Of a stretch of 64,000 bases of DNA, positions 12,401 through 25,793 are shown piece by piece. How positions within the stretch are numbered: the first letter of the stretch is position 1; each line of letters opens with the position of its first letter. Under the pieces are notes generated by a model. It searched no databases. It saw nothing but the letters and a program-made list of their open reading frames with translations, and was not told the DNA's origin. Source of the DNA: Euptelea pleiosperma. Taxonomy: Eukaryota > Streptophyta > Magnoliopsida > Ranunculales > Eupteleaceae. Made by a program: the position numbers and the translations under genes. The stretch lies in assembly GCA_035048495.1 (NCBI GenBank), contig CM068548.1, forward strand, positions 16,233,464-16,297,463, read 5' to 3'.

Positions 12401-15400
12401 TTACAATAGACTAGATTCATTGTGGAGGGAAGAGAGGAGAAAAGAAATGTGAAAACATAAGGAATAGATGTAAGAGAAGTGAAAGTATAATTTTTACGTG
12501 ATTATTCTGGTTCTAAGTTGCAGTTGTAACGAAAACTATCTTGTTTGGCTTCAGGTTCTTCATCAATTGTGGTTGATATTCCTGCTGTAAGATTTTTCTA
12601 AAATCTAAAGTGGTGTCAAAGTGTAAGCCTCATCAGAGAAGCTGTTCCACCTAAAATGAATTTTGTGTCCAATGCATTCCCAGAAAATGGAAAGAACTTT
12701 TAAAGCATAAATGCTTAGTAGAAGAAAGTTACATGAAATGGGATCTATGATCTGCATTTGAGCAAATCTATTGTCTATAATTAACTAATAGTAGTGAACA
12801 GAAGTGGCTATACACAAGCAGAACCTTGTGCCTAGTAGAACCAAGTCATTCAGAACTGACTTAGCATTCCATTCACTATCACATCTTACTAGAAACTAGC
12901 ATTACCAGCTTCAATAGAAGACTCCATTTTCAAGCCCATGATCCTCAAGGTTTGAATCGTTTCAGAAAGAAAAGAAAGACTACAACAGGAAGAAGCATTA
13001 CCATCATTCAGTATTGATATTATCAGGGTCATGAAAGGTGGGAAATCATAACCTTGTGCCCAGAGGAGCCAATTCAGACAGAGCCAAAGGCAAACCAAGA
13101 CTTAGCATTCCATTTTATATCACATGCTACTGGAAAACTAGCATTCCCAGCTTCAATAGAAGACTATAATCAAGCCCATGATACTCTAGGTTTGAATCTC
13201 TTCAGGAAGAAAAAGAAAGACTACAACAGGAAGAAGCATTACCATCATTCAATATTGCTATTATGAGAACCATGAAAGGTGGGAAATCATATTCCCAGAT
13301 CAACGCAAGGAGCACAAAACCAAGCTGCAACAGAAACAATTCTAGTGAACTGTTGATAATCAGAACAATAATTAAGAATTAAAATATATAATGAAACAAA
13401 AGATAACATTAACAATGTAAGATACACCAAGCTTACCACAATCCTTATGGTTATGGATACAGCATAAATCTGCAAAGTCATGTGGGGTAACAACCTCGTT
13501 ATAAAAACATTTTTGGTAACAGAAAATACAAAAAGTAAACAAGGAATAATGGAATACTACTATAGTATTACACGTGTCATACTGTGGGTTCTGTAAGTGC
13601 AACACATGCCGATTGAACAATAGACCAACCAAAAAGATCCCCTACCCCAGAAATCAGCCAATGGAAATATCCTAAACCGTCCAATTAGTGGCACTTTTTT
13701 GGTCTATCATGGGAAATGGTATACACAAAAGTCTATGTTGATGGTCATCCAATCAGTGTTGATATTTGACTAGGATATATCCTAGGTGGCATGGCCAGGA
13801 TTCCATTGGACATCCACCATATGCACGGTATAGACTCCATAGTATTGTACTTATAAAACTATCATTATTTCCTTCAGAATAACAGAATGATACTCAACCG
13901 TATAATTCTTCATTCTCTGGAATATAGCTCGGCTTGTTAAGACTGCGCTAACAATGACACTTAAGCCAGGCTCTGTTAAGACTATATCAGCAGCACTCCT
14001 CGCAGCATCTGTAGCATCTGACACAGCGATTCCAATATCCGCTTTCTTTAACGCAGGTGCATCATTCACACCATCTCCAGTCATTCCACAAACGTGCTTC
14101 TTTTCTTGTAGGATTTTCACAATCTCATACTTATGTTCTGAAAGTTGCATAGTCATGATAAACAGAATCAGGAAACGGAAGAATAAAAAAATGTCATGTT
14201 AAGAGAAAAACAAACCAGGGCTCTCCAGAAATAAAAGCAATTGTGTTTCCTAGCCACTGAAATTTCAGCATTTACTGGCCAATGCTGACCACTATGGGGG
14301 TGAGTTAAAAATCCGAAGTGAACAGGAAAACCTCCATACTTCAACTACTACCATAAATTGGGTAATGAGAATCACTGATATGAATAAAAGCTTCAACATC
14401 GAATGGCTATTTCACAAAAAGAATTCCATGGAGCCCATGCTCAAGCTGTAAAACAGGCCCATCAGGTATTACTGGGACTTTTTAAAGATGATTAAGTAGA
14501 CAAAACCAGAAAGGCTTATACTAGTCTATTTGGCGATAAGGACTCCATTGAGGTGGGTGCTGGAATATGGCTGGAGCCTGGTGGGTATTAGGGAGCCCAA
14601 AAATAGTGGAAGGGAGATCAATAATTTGATAAGGAGTGACGAAAAAAGGAACCAGAGCCATGAACACTTTCCTTCATCATCAAAAAATTATAGGCTTGTG
14701 AATCCTTAATCTGGGAGAGATAATAAAGGTAGATGACACATTGAGCAGAGAATGGATTCAAAAGTTATCATTGTCAGTTGGAAAGCTGTCTATTTTAAAA
14801 ATGCATCCGTGTTTCTTTTAGATAAATTAGTAACCATAAAGAAAAGGACGGATAAAAATGAAAATCCAAATATGTTGCTATAAACGTGTAGAAATTTATG
14901 AAAGTAAAATTTCTCATGAAACTGGTTCAGGGGATTCAAATACCAGGGAATACACCAGCAAATCCATCTGCCTTTTCGATGAGCTCATCCACAGGAAGAG
15001 CTTCATGTTCATCTCTATCACGGCCCAGCAATGATGAAGAGGGATACATGTTTGTTCCCATGCCAAGACGTCGGCCCGTCTCCTTTGCAATTGCCAATTG
15101 ATCACCTATGTAAGCACAAGGAAGTCATCATATTAGTTTCTATTTTTAATTTTGAGCAACCCCACATTGTTAGGAAATCCCATGATCCATTTGAATCCAC
15201 TTGCAGCAGCTGATATTTCAATGTTGATCGCAAGCATTGTCAAGTTGCCCAGATCTTGATTATGTTTCAGGAAGACAAGCCATATATATTTAGAATTATT
15301 AGGGATACAATTTCTTAGCAGCCAAATACATTCATACGCATAAGCACACGTAGTTTAGTAGTTGCTATGTGTTTTCATGTCCTCATGTCCTCATACATTT

Positions 15401-18400
15401 TCATCTTTATTGAAAATGGTAGGCAGTCACAGGAAATAAATGACATGCCCTCTTTAAATCATGAAACACTAGTTCAATTTTTTAATGAGGGTGTTTTTTT
15501 TAAGAATACTGTAGATATTCTTGTAAACACAATGATTAATTGGGCTTTTTTCCCAGTCACCATCTGACAATACCTTTTCAATAATCAGGGAATGCCAGAA
15601 GAAAGCGACAAGTCAATGGAATCCCCGTTGAATCATTGCATTTATGAGATTTCCCTGGATTTTTTAATGAAAACAACCCCACCAAATGTGGTGATAGTAA
15701 TTTGGAAAAAAATTTCCATAGGAACTTTCTTTAACAAATAATTGCCTACTTCAACGAACAGGAACTAGGCTATTAAATAGACAGCTTTTAGCACATATTG
15801 ATCAAATGAAACTTCACACAAACCTGTAATCATCTTGACACAGACCCCAAGGTTAAGTGCTCTGCGAATGGTCTCTGCACTGTCATGTCTAGGTGGATCA
15901 AACAACGCCAACAACCCACAAAATGTCCAAGGACCTCCAGGGCTCTCTTTAGATTTCTCAGGAATTGCCTGAAAGTATAGTTATAAGAAGTGGAGTAACT
16001 TATCAGTAAGACAATTGTTAAAATGATTTGAGGTGTGAAACAGGTGCTCAAAATTTGATTCTGTTATCCCACTTTTATTTTCCTAAATCTCTGAATAACC
16101 AAGAGTTCACAAACTAAACTGTTTCTTTGCTCAAAACTTACTAGTTTTAATAAAATAAACCAAGTACTTATAATTCCCTTGGTGATCAGATACCAACATT
16201 TCTAGTAGATCACTAATGCCTTCTCATAGAAAACAAATTCTGACAGTTATTTCATTTTTACATTGTCCCTCTCTTCAAGTTAGCCCATGGCTCAGTTGGG
16301 GGTTGTACTGCAACGCGGCCAGGAGGTTGCAGGTTTAACCCAGCTGACCCACCAAAATAATGAAAAAATATTAGCCAAGCCTCTCAGCCATACCTGACAA
16401 GCAACCCCGAGAGAGCGCAACCCCCTTTCTGCAAATTTGTCGATGATGGCATGCACTTTTCCAGCGATCTCTTGTTTTTCTTGGCATAGGTTTAGTATCT
16501 GAATTTCAAAGACAAGAAAAGTGTAAGCTGTAATACAGGTTTCCTGAATAAGAATCAATGCCAAACTCATACCTAGAAAACAAAATTCATTACATGCAAC
16601 GAGTTGAAAAGATAATATAACTTTCTTGAGCACACATTTAAATTGGAAATATAACTTTCGTATGGGGAATTTGGAAAGAAAGGAAACATAGGATTTCATG
16701 TACCATTTTATTCCTATCAAGAGATCATTGAGAAAATCATATATACATCATATAATGATACAAATGCATTTCTGGGTGTCATGCAAAAGATTTATAGTTT
16801 GGAAGAAAATGGTCAAAAGTAGTGATTGAAGACTGAAGCCTAGTGATCATTGAAGGTGCCAATAGTTGGAATAATAAATCTTAATTTCAACAGAGCTCAA
16901 GTTGCAATTCATCTTGATAGGAGCCACTTTTAAAAACAATAATGGAAAATATTTGAAAATCTTTTCTAGATTGATCAGCATTGAAAATCCAGTAAGGTAG
17001 AAGCTTGAACACTGTTGGAAGGGTTTAGGATTTCCTCAAAGCATATCAGACCTCCTAACTGTTAAAGATGACTTGCTTATGTTGGAAAAGGGTAACAGAT
17101 CATAGAAGCTTAGTTTTATGAATGAAATCATTGATGCCTTGAATAATCCTTTCCAACATCTAATGATGAGTGAGACCATTGATTCCTCAACTAGAGGGGT
17201 CTTTAAGCAATCTTTTTTGATATGTTCTACATTCTCTTCTATTAATGGAGAATATTTATTCACCAAAAAAATTTAGAAAAAATAATAAAATGGAAAGAAT
17301 GGAAAATATTTACTACCGTTTATGATTTCAGGTACAAACCAACAGGAAATCTGTAATGTATAGTTAACGCCGTTTTGTGAGGGTACCTGTTCAGGAGCTC
17401 CTTTGCTAGCCCGATGCCAGTTACCATCAGAGTCGATGTATGTAATTGCAGTCCGCTTGTCCACAGGATTGAACGGCAGAAAATGCACTTCTGTGATGTT
17501 TGCACGTGCCTGTAGGCAAAGGGATGGCTTATATTTTTCTGTTTGCATAAAAAAAAATAAGCCAAAGAAAAACTATGAAACAAAGAAACTTCAAACTTGC
17601 CATGATTTCTTTTTTACCTCCTTTGGATCAGCAAGCATGTTAATGATGGCCGCATCAATAGCATCTTGATTCTCGAGTCTTGCAGCTCTAGCTGCAAGCA
17701 AGACAATAGTATCTCTGTCCATGTCTTTGTTAAAAACCTACAACAGATATCCTTTCAGTTTTTAGGCTTACGGGGGGGGCACCAATGAATGAAAATATTT
17801 AGAGGATCCCTGTCTAGAAGCTCAAAAGTTTCTAAACATGACCATAGAAACCTGGAACCAAAACACAGGCTCTCTTTTTTACTAGCTGAGAGAAATCAAC
17901 AAAGACAAATCAATGGTTGTACGTCATAATAAAAAGTGAATGGGTCATCTTTAGGTTATGTTCTCATCATCGTCATCATAAGCTTTTAAGTTATGTTCTA
18001 AAGTTCTAAAAGAATCATTTTAGAAGAGAGATCTCTCAACCATCTTATAAATGCTGCAAAGCTGAATACTCTATGGGTGGACTTATGATCCCATCTTTTG
18101 TGGACAAATGTCTGTGATTTGAAGTAAGATCTCGCAACTAATGAATAACTCTCTACATGAAGGGAGTAAAACTCCAAAGTGATACTTTACAGACAGATCA
18201 TTTCACTGTCATGAACTTTCAAATCAAGTTTCAAGCTGATTCTGTGCATCCACCCTCCCATGAGGATAATGCAAATGCAATAGAATTAATGGAAGTACAA
18301 AGAAAAAAACTCCATAGTCATGTTAGAGAGAAATAACCTACTTAACAAATAAGTGCCTTTTATAATCCCCAGATATTAAACTAGCTGAAACTGTTCCCTA

Positions 18401-21400
18401 GAGTACCTCAAGTTCATGTGACCACACAGATGGATTGATATTGCTCAAAAAAGTCACATTGGACTCAAATCAAGTCTACAAAGTTTGGACTCATAACTTG
18501 CAGATAATCCAAATTTTTCTTTGACTAAGTAATTTATGTAGGGAATAAATAACCCTTCCAAACTCCGCTCTTGTACCTCAATAAGGTTCCGATCAACGGT
18601 GAGGCGATTCAGGGTAAGGGTTCCAGTTTTGTCGCTGCAGAGGACATCCATTCCAGCCATTTCTTCGATAGCAGTCATCCGTTTCGTAATAGCACCCTTT
18701 GGGACAATAAAGATGAAATTATAAGTGCATTACAAACAGTGTCAAGTATTGGCCATTCGAGCTTGTATTTTCTAATTCAGCAAATGAAATTCATTATTTG
18801 CTTCCTCCCCCATCTGTTATCAAAGTGCCAATGCAAGGGTTTGGAGCATTCAGTTGGTTGAGGATCACTCAAATTTCTCATGACCCAATAATCAGCCCGA
18901 ATCGGATGATCCTAACCACCAAATGAATGGACCTTCTTTCTGCTAGACCATTTGATCAAAAGTCATGGAAAAAACATTTATTCAATGTTTCTGGATCATA
19001 ATATCGCAGATCTTGTCTGTGGTGTTTTCCAATCGACCCGCCCCCTTGCATATGGGTCAAGTGAATGACAATCGGGGTGTGTGTGTGTGTTGGGTGCGGG
19101 GGTATTTAGATTTATACCTGTTGAGAGAGGCGATGAGAACCAATCGCAAGTGTAACAGATAATACAGTGGGCATAGCTATTGGTATTCCTCCAATTAAAA
19201 GAACAAGAAGGTTATTGATTCCACTCCTGTACGACCGGTGCTGAATAGGGAACATGACGATGATTTCAAGAATCATTCCCACAGCTATGGAGCAAATGCA
19301 GAAGTTTCCAATGGAAGTAAGGACCTGGGGAAAAAAATGTTACCAATCACACATCATGCTCTGAGCATAAATACATTCAAACACTCACACAGAGGGACAT
19401 CTGCACACTCATATACATACACATAAATAATATTGATAGGTGTATGATACTCCCTAATGCCTCACTTTTGGACATGAGTAATGAGACCTAATCGAGCAAC
19501 TTGATGTCATTAAAATGGGAAAAAGTCAAAGATGTCACATGATTGAATAACATCCCTTGTAAGTATCCATTTTCAAATATTTCAAGGGGATTCTTTCCAA
19601 TCTGATAAGGAAACATGGTTTCTGCTGTTTTATGAAAAATGTCAAGGCACACTTGAATTTCAAGGAGACCCTTCTAGACTTAGGATCGAAGATATTTTAT
19701 GATCACCTTCTGGAAATGTCCAACAACTTCAGTGGAGTCAACTAAATGTGCTGCTTTTCCAAAGAAAGAGTGAACCCCAGTGGCTATTACAACAGCTTCA
19801 ATCTCTCCAAGCTTACATGTCGAACCAGAAAAGACTTCATCTCCTGTCCTTTTTGTGACAGGAAGAGATTCTCCCGTAAGAGCTGACTGCATCAGGAAAG
19901 TCAATCAAATATTAATACCACAAAATGGATTATTTGAAGTTTCAATTGAACGGTGGGGAACAGATAAATCTATATCAAATTTGATGAGGTCAACAAAGAA
20001 CCACTCAACCAATGGAAACAAATGTAACTGCAAAAAGCACAAGATGGAGGAAACATGGCGTTGAAGCATTTGCCTGATCAATTTTCAGGGGGTCTCCCTC
20101 AAGCAGGCGGGCATCTGCAGGGATGATATCACCAAGCTTTATGCTAACTATATCTCCCGGTACTAGAATGGTTGCATCTTGCTCTTGCCAATGCCCATCT
20201 CTGAGGACCTGCATTGAAAGGATGGTGAGTTAAGCTTTTTTACTGTTTAGGCAAGGGGACCACACTTCTGAGTTTTCAAAAAGAAAGCAACAATGGAAGA
20301 TCCCACAAAAGAAAAAAGAGAGTAGAAATGTAGAATAGTACACTTTTACAAGAACTGGTCAAGAAAACCTTAAATTTTAGGAATTTTCTTCTTCTTCTTC
20401 TTCTTCTTCTTTTTTATTTTTATTTTTTCCTGATAGTCAAAAGAACTAGACAAGGAAGGGAGCAGGGAGCCTCCTCCAATATATGCTTGCCATGAGACAC
20501 CTTCTTTATCTTACAAGTTAGCATCCTCTATAACACTATGCGGAGTATGAGTAAACCTAATGCACCTTGAAAATCATCAATCCTACTAATGGCTCCCTTG
20601 CCTCCACCTAATTCAAGTCCTTAAAACCAGTATGACATGAAAACTTAATAATTACCAACTTTGCCAATTTTATTTATACCTCCAATTCTGGTTGCACTGG
20701 AGTTGCCAAGCAAGCAACCATCAAAGTTGAGGTTCAACAATTCCACATCTAATTTCGTCCATATAAGGCTTAAGGTTTAGGGCCACCCAATAATTTCAAA
20801 ATTCCACTTAAGTAACGGTATGGCATATCAAATTAAGTTTGATCAGCGAGTAGTGAGAATTAGATGGATGTAAGCTCTTAGAAATTTATGAACCCTGGTA
20901 GTAAAAAATTTAAAACAAACACCAAAATAAGAAAAAGATTATAGGACCATGGAATTCAGATTAAAATCATAGGCATTATCAGACGTGCCTCTTATCACCA
21001 CCTAAAAAGTTATACCACTTAAAGGAAAAAACAGCCTAAGTGTTAACCATACCTTTCTCACAGCAGACGTCATTATAATTTCAGAATTTTTCGTACAAAG
21101 TCAAATTCTGGATTTTATAAGGAGTCAGATGATATTGGCTAATTTCTACGTTCTGCTGGAAATAATGGTTATTTGGTCATTCTTTAGACAAACTTCTTAA
21201 CATTTGTAATTTTTCGTGAGTCAAGGGCATTAGTTATATGTATGGGTGATGAATGGACACTCACCTTTGTTTTTGGTGCTAGACGAGCCATAAGTGCTGA
21301 TGCAGCATTCCCAGCATTATTTTCTTCTATAAAACTAATTGTCGAGTTGATGATCAATAGGCAAAGGATCCCAACAAAGTCCTGCCAGTCAGGACCCTCA

Positions 21401-22578
21401 CCCTGAAATATCATATAAAATAGGTTATGAAATAGAGAGATACAAAATTTCTTAAATTGAGAAAGAGGAAATTCCAATCTTCTGCCAAGACAATGAAGTG
21501 TGCAAGAAGGTTTTCGAGACTCACTCCACCGTTTGCAAGGGCAATTGCCATCACTGCCGCAGCTTCCATAACCCATGACAAAGGATTCCACATAAAACTA
21601 AGAAATTTTAAGAATTTGTTCTCCTGCATTGAAACAAATGTGGAGTGTGAAAAAATGTTAGGAATGACTTCTAGTTAAACCTTATTCAGAAAGTTTATAA
21701 TGCAAATAATCCAAGGTGTTTAACCAGGTCTCATCTAGCCATCTATTGCACATGGACTAAGCAATATGAAATGTGGCGTAAAAGCTCATCGACTGACCCG
21801 ACTCTATCAAATATTGAGCCCACTTGACCCCAAACTCATTTGAATCGAGACCCAAGTGATTTGTGGAGTCAACCCAAAAACTCGATCAACTAGATTATGC
21901 CGCCTTGATCACATTTTCTTTTTCTTTCTTTTTTAAGTAGGGGATCCTCCCATGCCCCTTGTCTTAATTTGTCAACCTTGTGGTCAAAGATGAAGGTGTG
22001 GTTCACAAGAGGAAGACAAGGAGACAAGAAAAGGTATTCTAAAGTGCCTTCAACTGATAAAAAAAAATCATCCATTTGTCTTTTTTTTTTTGTAATCTCG
22101 TTATTTTCCACCATTTTCTTAACTTTTTCCAACTTGCCTACATCTTTTATTATTTCTCAAGATCACTTGTGTGCTAAGAGCCAAATCTTTGATGCTCAAC
22201 TCTATTCAGCTGACTTCTAAGTCAAATCAAGTTTTAGTGCTTTTGAAAACTGATGAGAAATTATTACAAACCGAAGATGAAGTATAAGAATTGTGTTGAC
22301 TACCGGCTTTTCCTCGAGCTTGTTTGGGCCAAATATCTTCAAGCGGAGTTCACCATCTTCCGATGAAAGTCCTCCACGTGATGTTCTCAGTTGTTCAAAA
22401 ACTTCTTCCAATGGTAAGCGTTCCTGTTAACCAAATTTATCACCAACATTTGAGCACCATGGGGTGAGTGTTTAGATGTTGATCTTGTACCTAATCTTAT
22501 TACACTCCTTACCAGATCAATCGCATCTCTATTGAAATTCTCAGGATCAAGCAACGGTTTCTCCAGCTCGTCACCCAT
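9417..22578 (-). CDS. AHA10: P3A-type H+-ATPase, AHA10/PH5 type, 21 exons
   Basis: Exons on the minus strand: 22513-22578, 22304-22423, 21525-21623, 21265-21402, 20074-20208, 19707-19886, 19118-19324, 18577-18696, 17618-17737, 17387-17509, 16394-16498, 15824-15968, 14944-15105, 13899-14137, 13437-13469, 13243-13324, 11705-11865, 11371-11544, 10910-11092, 10649-10812, 9417-9513. They join into 950 aa without a stop. Visible motifs are LTGES (residues 189-193), the phosphorylation site DKTGTLT with Asp337, the nucleotide-binding [21 protein letters not shown] of helix 5, and the proton-binding Asp691 in AILND. The C-terminal regulatory domain ends in HTV with penultimate Thr, the 14-3-3 binding site. 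The HTV ending and overall match are those of AHA10/PH5 pumps, known from vacuolar acidification in petals and seed coats; the location here is inferred. One intron uses a GC donor (see findings). Confidence 0.96.
9655..10075. repeat. Direct repeats in the last intron of the proton-pump gene
   Basis: A roughly 45-bp segment beginning GCCACGTGA near 9660 recurs in direct orientation near 10033. Inside it, an 80-bp block with GGTACTCAGATCCAAAG and CACTAATCAGGCTGAT occurs twice with a period of about 127 bp (from 9769 and from 9896). The inner words belong to the CATCCAT-type MITE family seen elsewhere in the window. Confidence 0.7.
11305..11323. repeat. (CA)n microsatellite in a proton-pump intron
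   Basis: About nine CA units in the intron between the exons at 10910-11092 and 11371-11544. Confidence 0.9.
12823..13290. repeat. Tandem duplication containing a partial copy of proton-pump exon 16
   Basis: Two units of about 240 bp follow each other. Shared marks are ACTTAGCATTCC at about 12857 and 13098, GCTTCAATAGAAGACT, and GAAGAAGCATTACCATCATT. The right unit contains genuine exon 16 (13243-13324). The left unit keeps the coding end, [17 protein letters not shown] on the minus strand, with the same GT donor (plus-strand CATTACC). It lacks the first codons and the splice acceptor of exon 16, because intron sequence starting AACCTTGTGCC replaces them. The left copy is therefore probably a skipped pseudo-exon. 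Confidence 0.8.
16280..16350 (+). repeat. tRNA-like SINE head in a proton-pump intron
   Basis: An A-box-like TGGCTCAGTTGG (16288-16299) and a B-box-like GGTTTAACCC (16332-16341) have the spacing of an internal RNA polymerase III promoter. No complete cloverleaf with a 3' acceptor stem is evident. It is more likely a tRNA-derived SINE fragment or tRNA relic than a functional tRNA gene. Confidence 0.4.
20387..20412. repeat. (TTC)n microsatellite
   Basis: Roughly eight TTC units followed by a T-rich tract, in the intron between proton-pump exons 4 and 5. The T-rich tract may be the poly(A) end of a minus-strand retroelement, but I see no coding remnant. Confidence 0.85.
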
Positions 22579-24380
22579 GGTTCAAGCTTCAATATTTGAA
22601 ATTAAGATTCAACTCACGAGCATCAAGAAAGAATCCTCAGACCTACATCAGGTCAAAGTTGTAGTTATTCCACCAAGGAAGAATAGGCTTGACTTAACAC
22701 AAGTGCATCAGCAGCCAAAATGTTTGCCATGTTCTAAGACCATTTATCTCAATGTAACTTTGACACTTAAAAAAAGCCAATGCATGCTATTCCGAGAATA
22801 TAAAACCATTAAAACTCTGCAATTTAAATTAATACTCTAGATATTTAAATAGGAACACTTGTTGGTACCCAAATAAGAAAAGGGTATACGTACTTAAGTC
22901 CATACAAATTGATATTAGTGTACCGATTCGATTATGCCCAATTATGTGTTCTCCTGCACTACTCTAAATTATGACTGAAAAACTCCTAGGGCAACTTTCT
23001 TCAAACTGAACTAGTAGACTCCTTTTTTTATAAGTATAACTGTATTGAAAGGCAAGGTCAAACAGAAGCAATACAAAATGCCAAAAAGGTGGTTGAGAAA
23101 ACCACTCTAAAGGCTGAAAAAGAAAAAAATCAGCAAAAGAAGAAAAAGAAATTTATAAAGCTAGTCACCCCTGTAAAGCAAAGACCAAGTCCTCGAAGAA
23201 AATGTCTATACACTCCTTGGAGTTTAGACCAATGAAAAATAAGAGCCTCGATAGACAGGATAATACGATGAACTTCCTCCTCTTAAACCTCTAGCACTCG
23301 TAGAGTTAGTAATCGTCTTCACCTAAACTAAGAATAAAAAAAAATAAACAGATGATTTCCTTTCCAAACCTGTTAAATCAAACTCTAAGTAAATTAATTT
23401 TCAAAAAAAAAAGTAAATTAATTTTCAAGTTAAGTGGAGAGCATATTTCTATTTAGATTAATAGTATGCATGTATTCTTTACTCAAGTTCTAAGTTTGAC
23501 CCTTCAACATTTTCATTTGAAGTTCAGATTCTCTGGATCAGCAGGGAGAAAGAAACACTGATTTTTCTTGTTCGTACAATAACAAAATAGAAAAGAAAGG
23601 GTACCCATATCCACCAACGTTGAAGTAAAGTTCAATGAGTAGAAAGCAGTTAGTTTCAAAATCAAACTGCATGTTCTATAGCTCAAAAGCTTCAAATAAA
23701 AAGAATCCAAATTCATAATTTTAAATTTAAATTTTAGTGAAAGTCAATCAAATTAGCTCAATGTCAATTGAGATGTGTCAACTTTCTTGTAAATAGTTTG
23801 AATCCAAAACTTCCCTTTACAAATTTCATAATCGTACATTCCTTGAATGGGCATATTGAACAGCATTTCTAAAACAAATCAAACATGAATACCCCAGAAA
23901 CATTGATTTATGAAGAAAGCTTTTCCAAAATCACAAGAAACCACAAAAAAAACTATATTATAACCAGTAAGTTAACTAAGCTCATACTCTGACATAGCGT
24001 AAATGCAACAAAATATTACAGTAAGAACACCCATTTCAGTTCATCCTTAAATCAAGAAAAAAACACCTTAAGTTGAAATTCAAGTTTTCCACGCCAGAAC
24101 ACTACTTCAGTATGTTCAATTAACCTCCAATTCAAGTAAAGCTCAGTCACACTGACTTCAAATTAAGTGCAAAATCCTTCAATCAGTGAATCGAACAATG
24201 ATCTCCACAGTAGACGCTTACAGACACATTAAACACACCACATTAACAAATCAAAAGAAAAATCGAAAGTCTCACCCATTTGTCGAAAAAACTAACAGAC
24301 AACCCACCTCTAAATGTATAGAAAATGAGTTAAGATTCGTCGACTTACTGTCTAAAATTCGAAAACGATGAGAAATTCCA
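22579..24380 (-). other. Upstream region or possible leader intron of the proton-pump gene
   Basis: No protein-coding segment is visible between the proton-pump ATG and 24380. A plausible acceptor (minus-strand GATGTAG, near 22640) precedes the start codon, so part of this may be a 5'-leader intron. Leader introns occur in this family. There is no direct proof here. Confidence 0.3.
23022..23340 (-). mobile_element. Possible LINE 3' tail
   Basis: A plus-strand T-run followed by ATAAGTATAACTGTATTGAA and A-rich, gene-free sequence resembles the reversed 3' end of a polyadenylated retroelement, like the one at 62702. No coding remnant is visible, so the call is weak. Confidence 0.3.
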
Positions 24381-24660
24381 ACATTTGCGAAGCAGGATCC
24401 CTAGCTTTTGCTCTGATAAGGTCCCTGTTTTACCTCGCTGACTAGGGTTTCTGAGGAGGGATTGGATGAACAGATCTGAAAAGCGATCTTTTAAAGGGCA
24501 TGGCGGATTTGGTAGCTGACCGTTCGGTGGGGGATTGCGACGAACAAGAAGTCGATCGCTCGATCTGCTTCCCGCCATCTTTCCAGTAGGAAACTCACAC
24601 GACAAAAACTGAACAAACACTCTTGCCCAACGGTCTTTCAAAACTTAACATTCCAACCTA
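24381..24660 (-). promoter_or_regulatory. Probable first leader exon or promoter of the proton-pump gene
   Basis: This stretch has more GC than its surroundings and carries a pyrimidine/purine-biased strand. A candidate minus-strand donor GCGAG|GTAAAA lies near 24436. It sits 1.8 kb before the ATG at 22578, where a spliced 5' leader could begin. A minus-strand frame 24345-24641 (98 codons) starts here and could be an upstream ORF or chance. I do not recognise it. Confidence 0.3.
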
Positions 24661-24765
24661 ACGTTCCTTGGCCTGGCGCATATTAGGCAGCGAACCTAAA
24701 TAACTGTCGCGCACGTTAGTACAACACAACTAGGTGAGAGCCGGAATCAGACGTACAGACTTTGG

Positions 24766-25125
24766 ATGTACTCACTACAGAGATCTCTAGTGGCCCTATA
24801 TAGCACATTTTTTTGGGCCCACCAACCTCATGGATGTTTAGCCCACGCCTTGATGGATATAAATACTACAAAATCGGCATGATTGTTTGTCTCAAGCCAG
24901 AGATTTTAGCACTTCTTAAAGATTGATTCTAGCTGTTGGATTCAAGCATGTTTTTTCGGCACTAAATCCAATGGGTAGAAGTCATAAATCAAGCGGATTT
25001 TTAGTATGTATATCCATCCATGGGTGAGCTCAACATCCATGTGGTCAGTAGGCCCAAAAAATGAGTTATGTAGGACCACGAGAGTCCTTTGCATCAATTA
25101 CATCAGGAGATCTCTGCATCGGAAA
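24766..25125. mobile_element. Fold-back MITE, CATCCAT family
   Basis: Inverted arms share GATGTTTAGCCCAC and its complement, then ATTTTTTTGGGCCCACC against the complement of GGCCCAAAAAATGAG. The outer ends carry GAGATCTC and resemble the GATGCAGAGGACT termini of the copies at 32044 and 32870. There are no open frames. Confidence 0.65.
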
Positions 25126-25666
25126 AGTTCAAGTATAATTTGGATTGGTCATTTAAAAATTTGGCAAAGAAAAAAATAAAAAAGATAATTATTAAAATAA
25201 AATAAAAAGATCAGTATTTTTTTTTTCAATATATAATACAATTCCGCATGAAATATGCTAATTTTACCAAATCTTTGAATAATATGTCCAGTTAACACCA
25301 AATGCACGTGTTAAACGGGAAATTGCTAACTAGGGGTGAGAGTGAGACATGAATGACAACCATGAGGCCAAGTGGATTCAATTTGATAGCATAGGAAACG
25401 CGCATTCATTCAGAACTGTCCAATCAATGATCGAAGCTCTAAAGCCAAGTTGATTAGATGATCATGGCTATTATTTTTATCATGAATACGACTTTCGTTT
25501 ACCGACAAATGTAGGTTATATATAGTGTTAAACATCCCAGTGGTTTTATTTAGGTCACAACGACATTTTTCTAATAAGCTGACTGTAACCCATCTGACTT
25601 CTGAGAGCATTGACCCACTTAAAATTGTGAAGGGCCTGTCTTATAGATATAAATACTGATGGTAAG

Positions 25667-25785
25667 CAAGGTGTTAAATTTCGGCCTAAACGCCAAATTT
25701 TCGGTTTCAGTGAGCCACTGAAATTTAGAAATTTTTGCCGGAAATTTCGGTTTTGGAACTAACCAAAACCAAAATTTAAACCTTG
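25667..25785. mobile_element. hAT-like fold-back element (119 bp), word AAATTTCGG
   Basis: It runs from CAAGGTGTTAAATTTCGG to AAATTTAAACCTTG, flanked by exact 8-bp repeats ATGGTAAG (25659-25666 and 25786-25793). The interior repeats AAATTTCGG and CCGAAATTT-type words. It is the smallest member of the family. Confidence 0.8.
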
Positions 25786-25793
25786 ATGGTAAG

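Noticed and set aside
16280..16350. Functional tRNA gene
   Set aside because: Both internal promoter boxes are visible, but the B box is altered and I cannot build acceptor and anticodon stems. A SINE head is more likely.
17036..17266. 76-codon minus-strand frame in a proton-pump intron
   Set aside because: The reading ([14 protein letters not shown] and on) matches no family I know and the flanking exons join without it.
24345..24641. 98-codon minus-strand frame rich in Arg/Pro
   Set aside because: It has no known domain and lies where the proton-pump leader is expected. I list the region as a possible leader exon rather than a gene.
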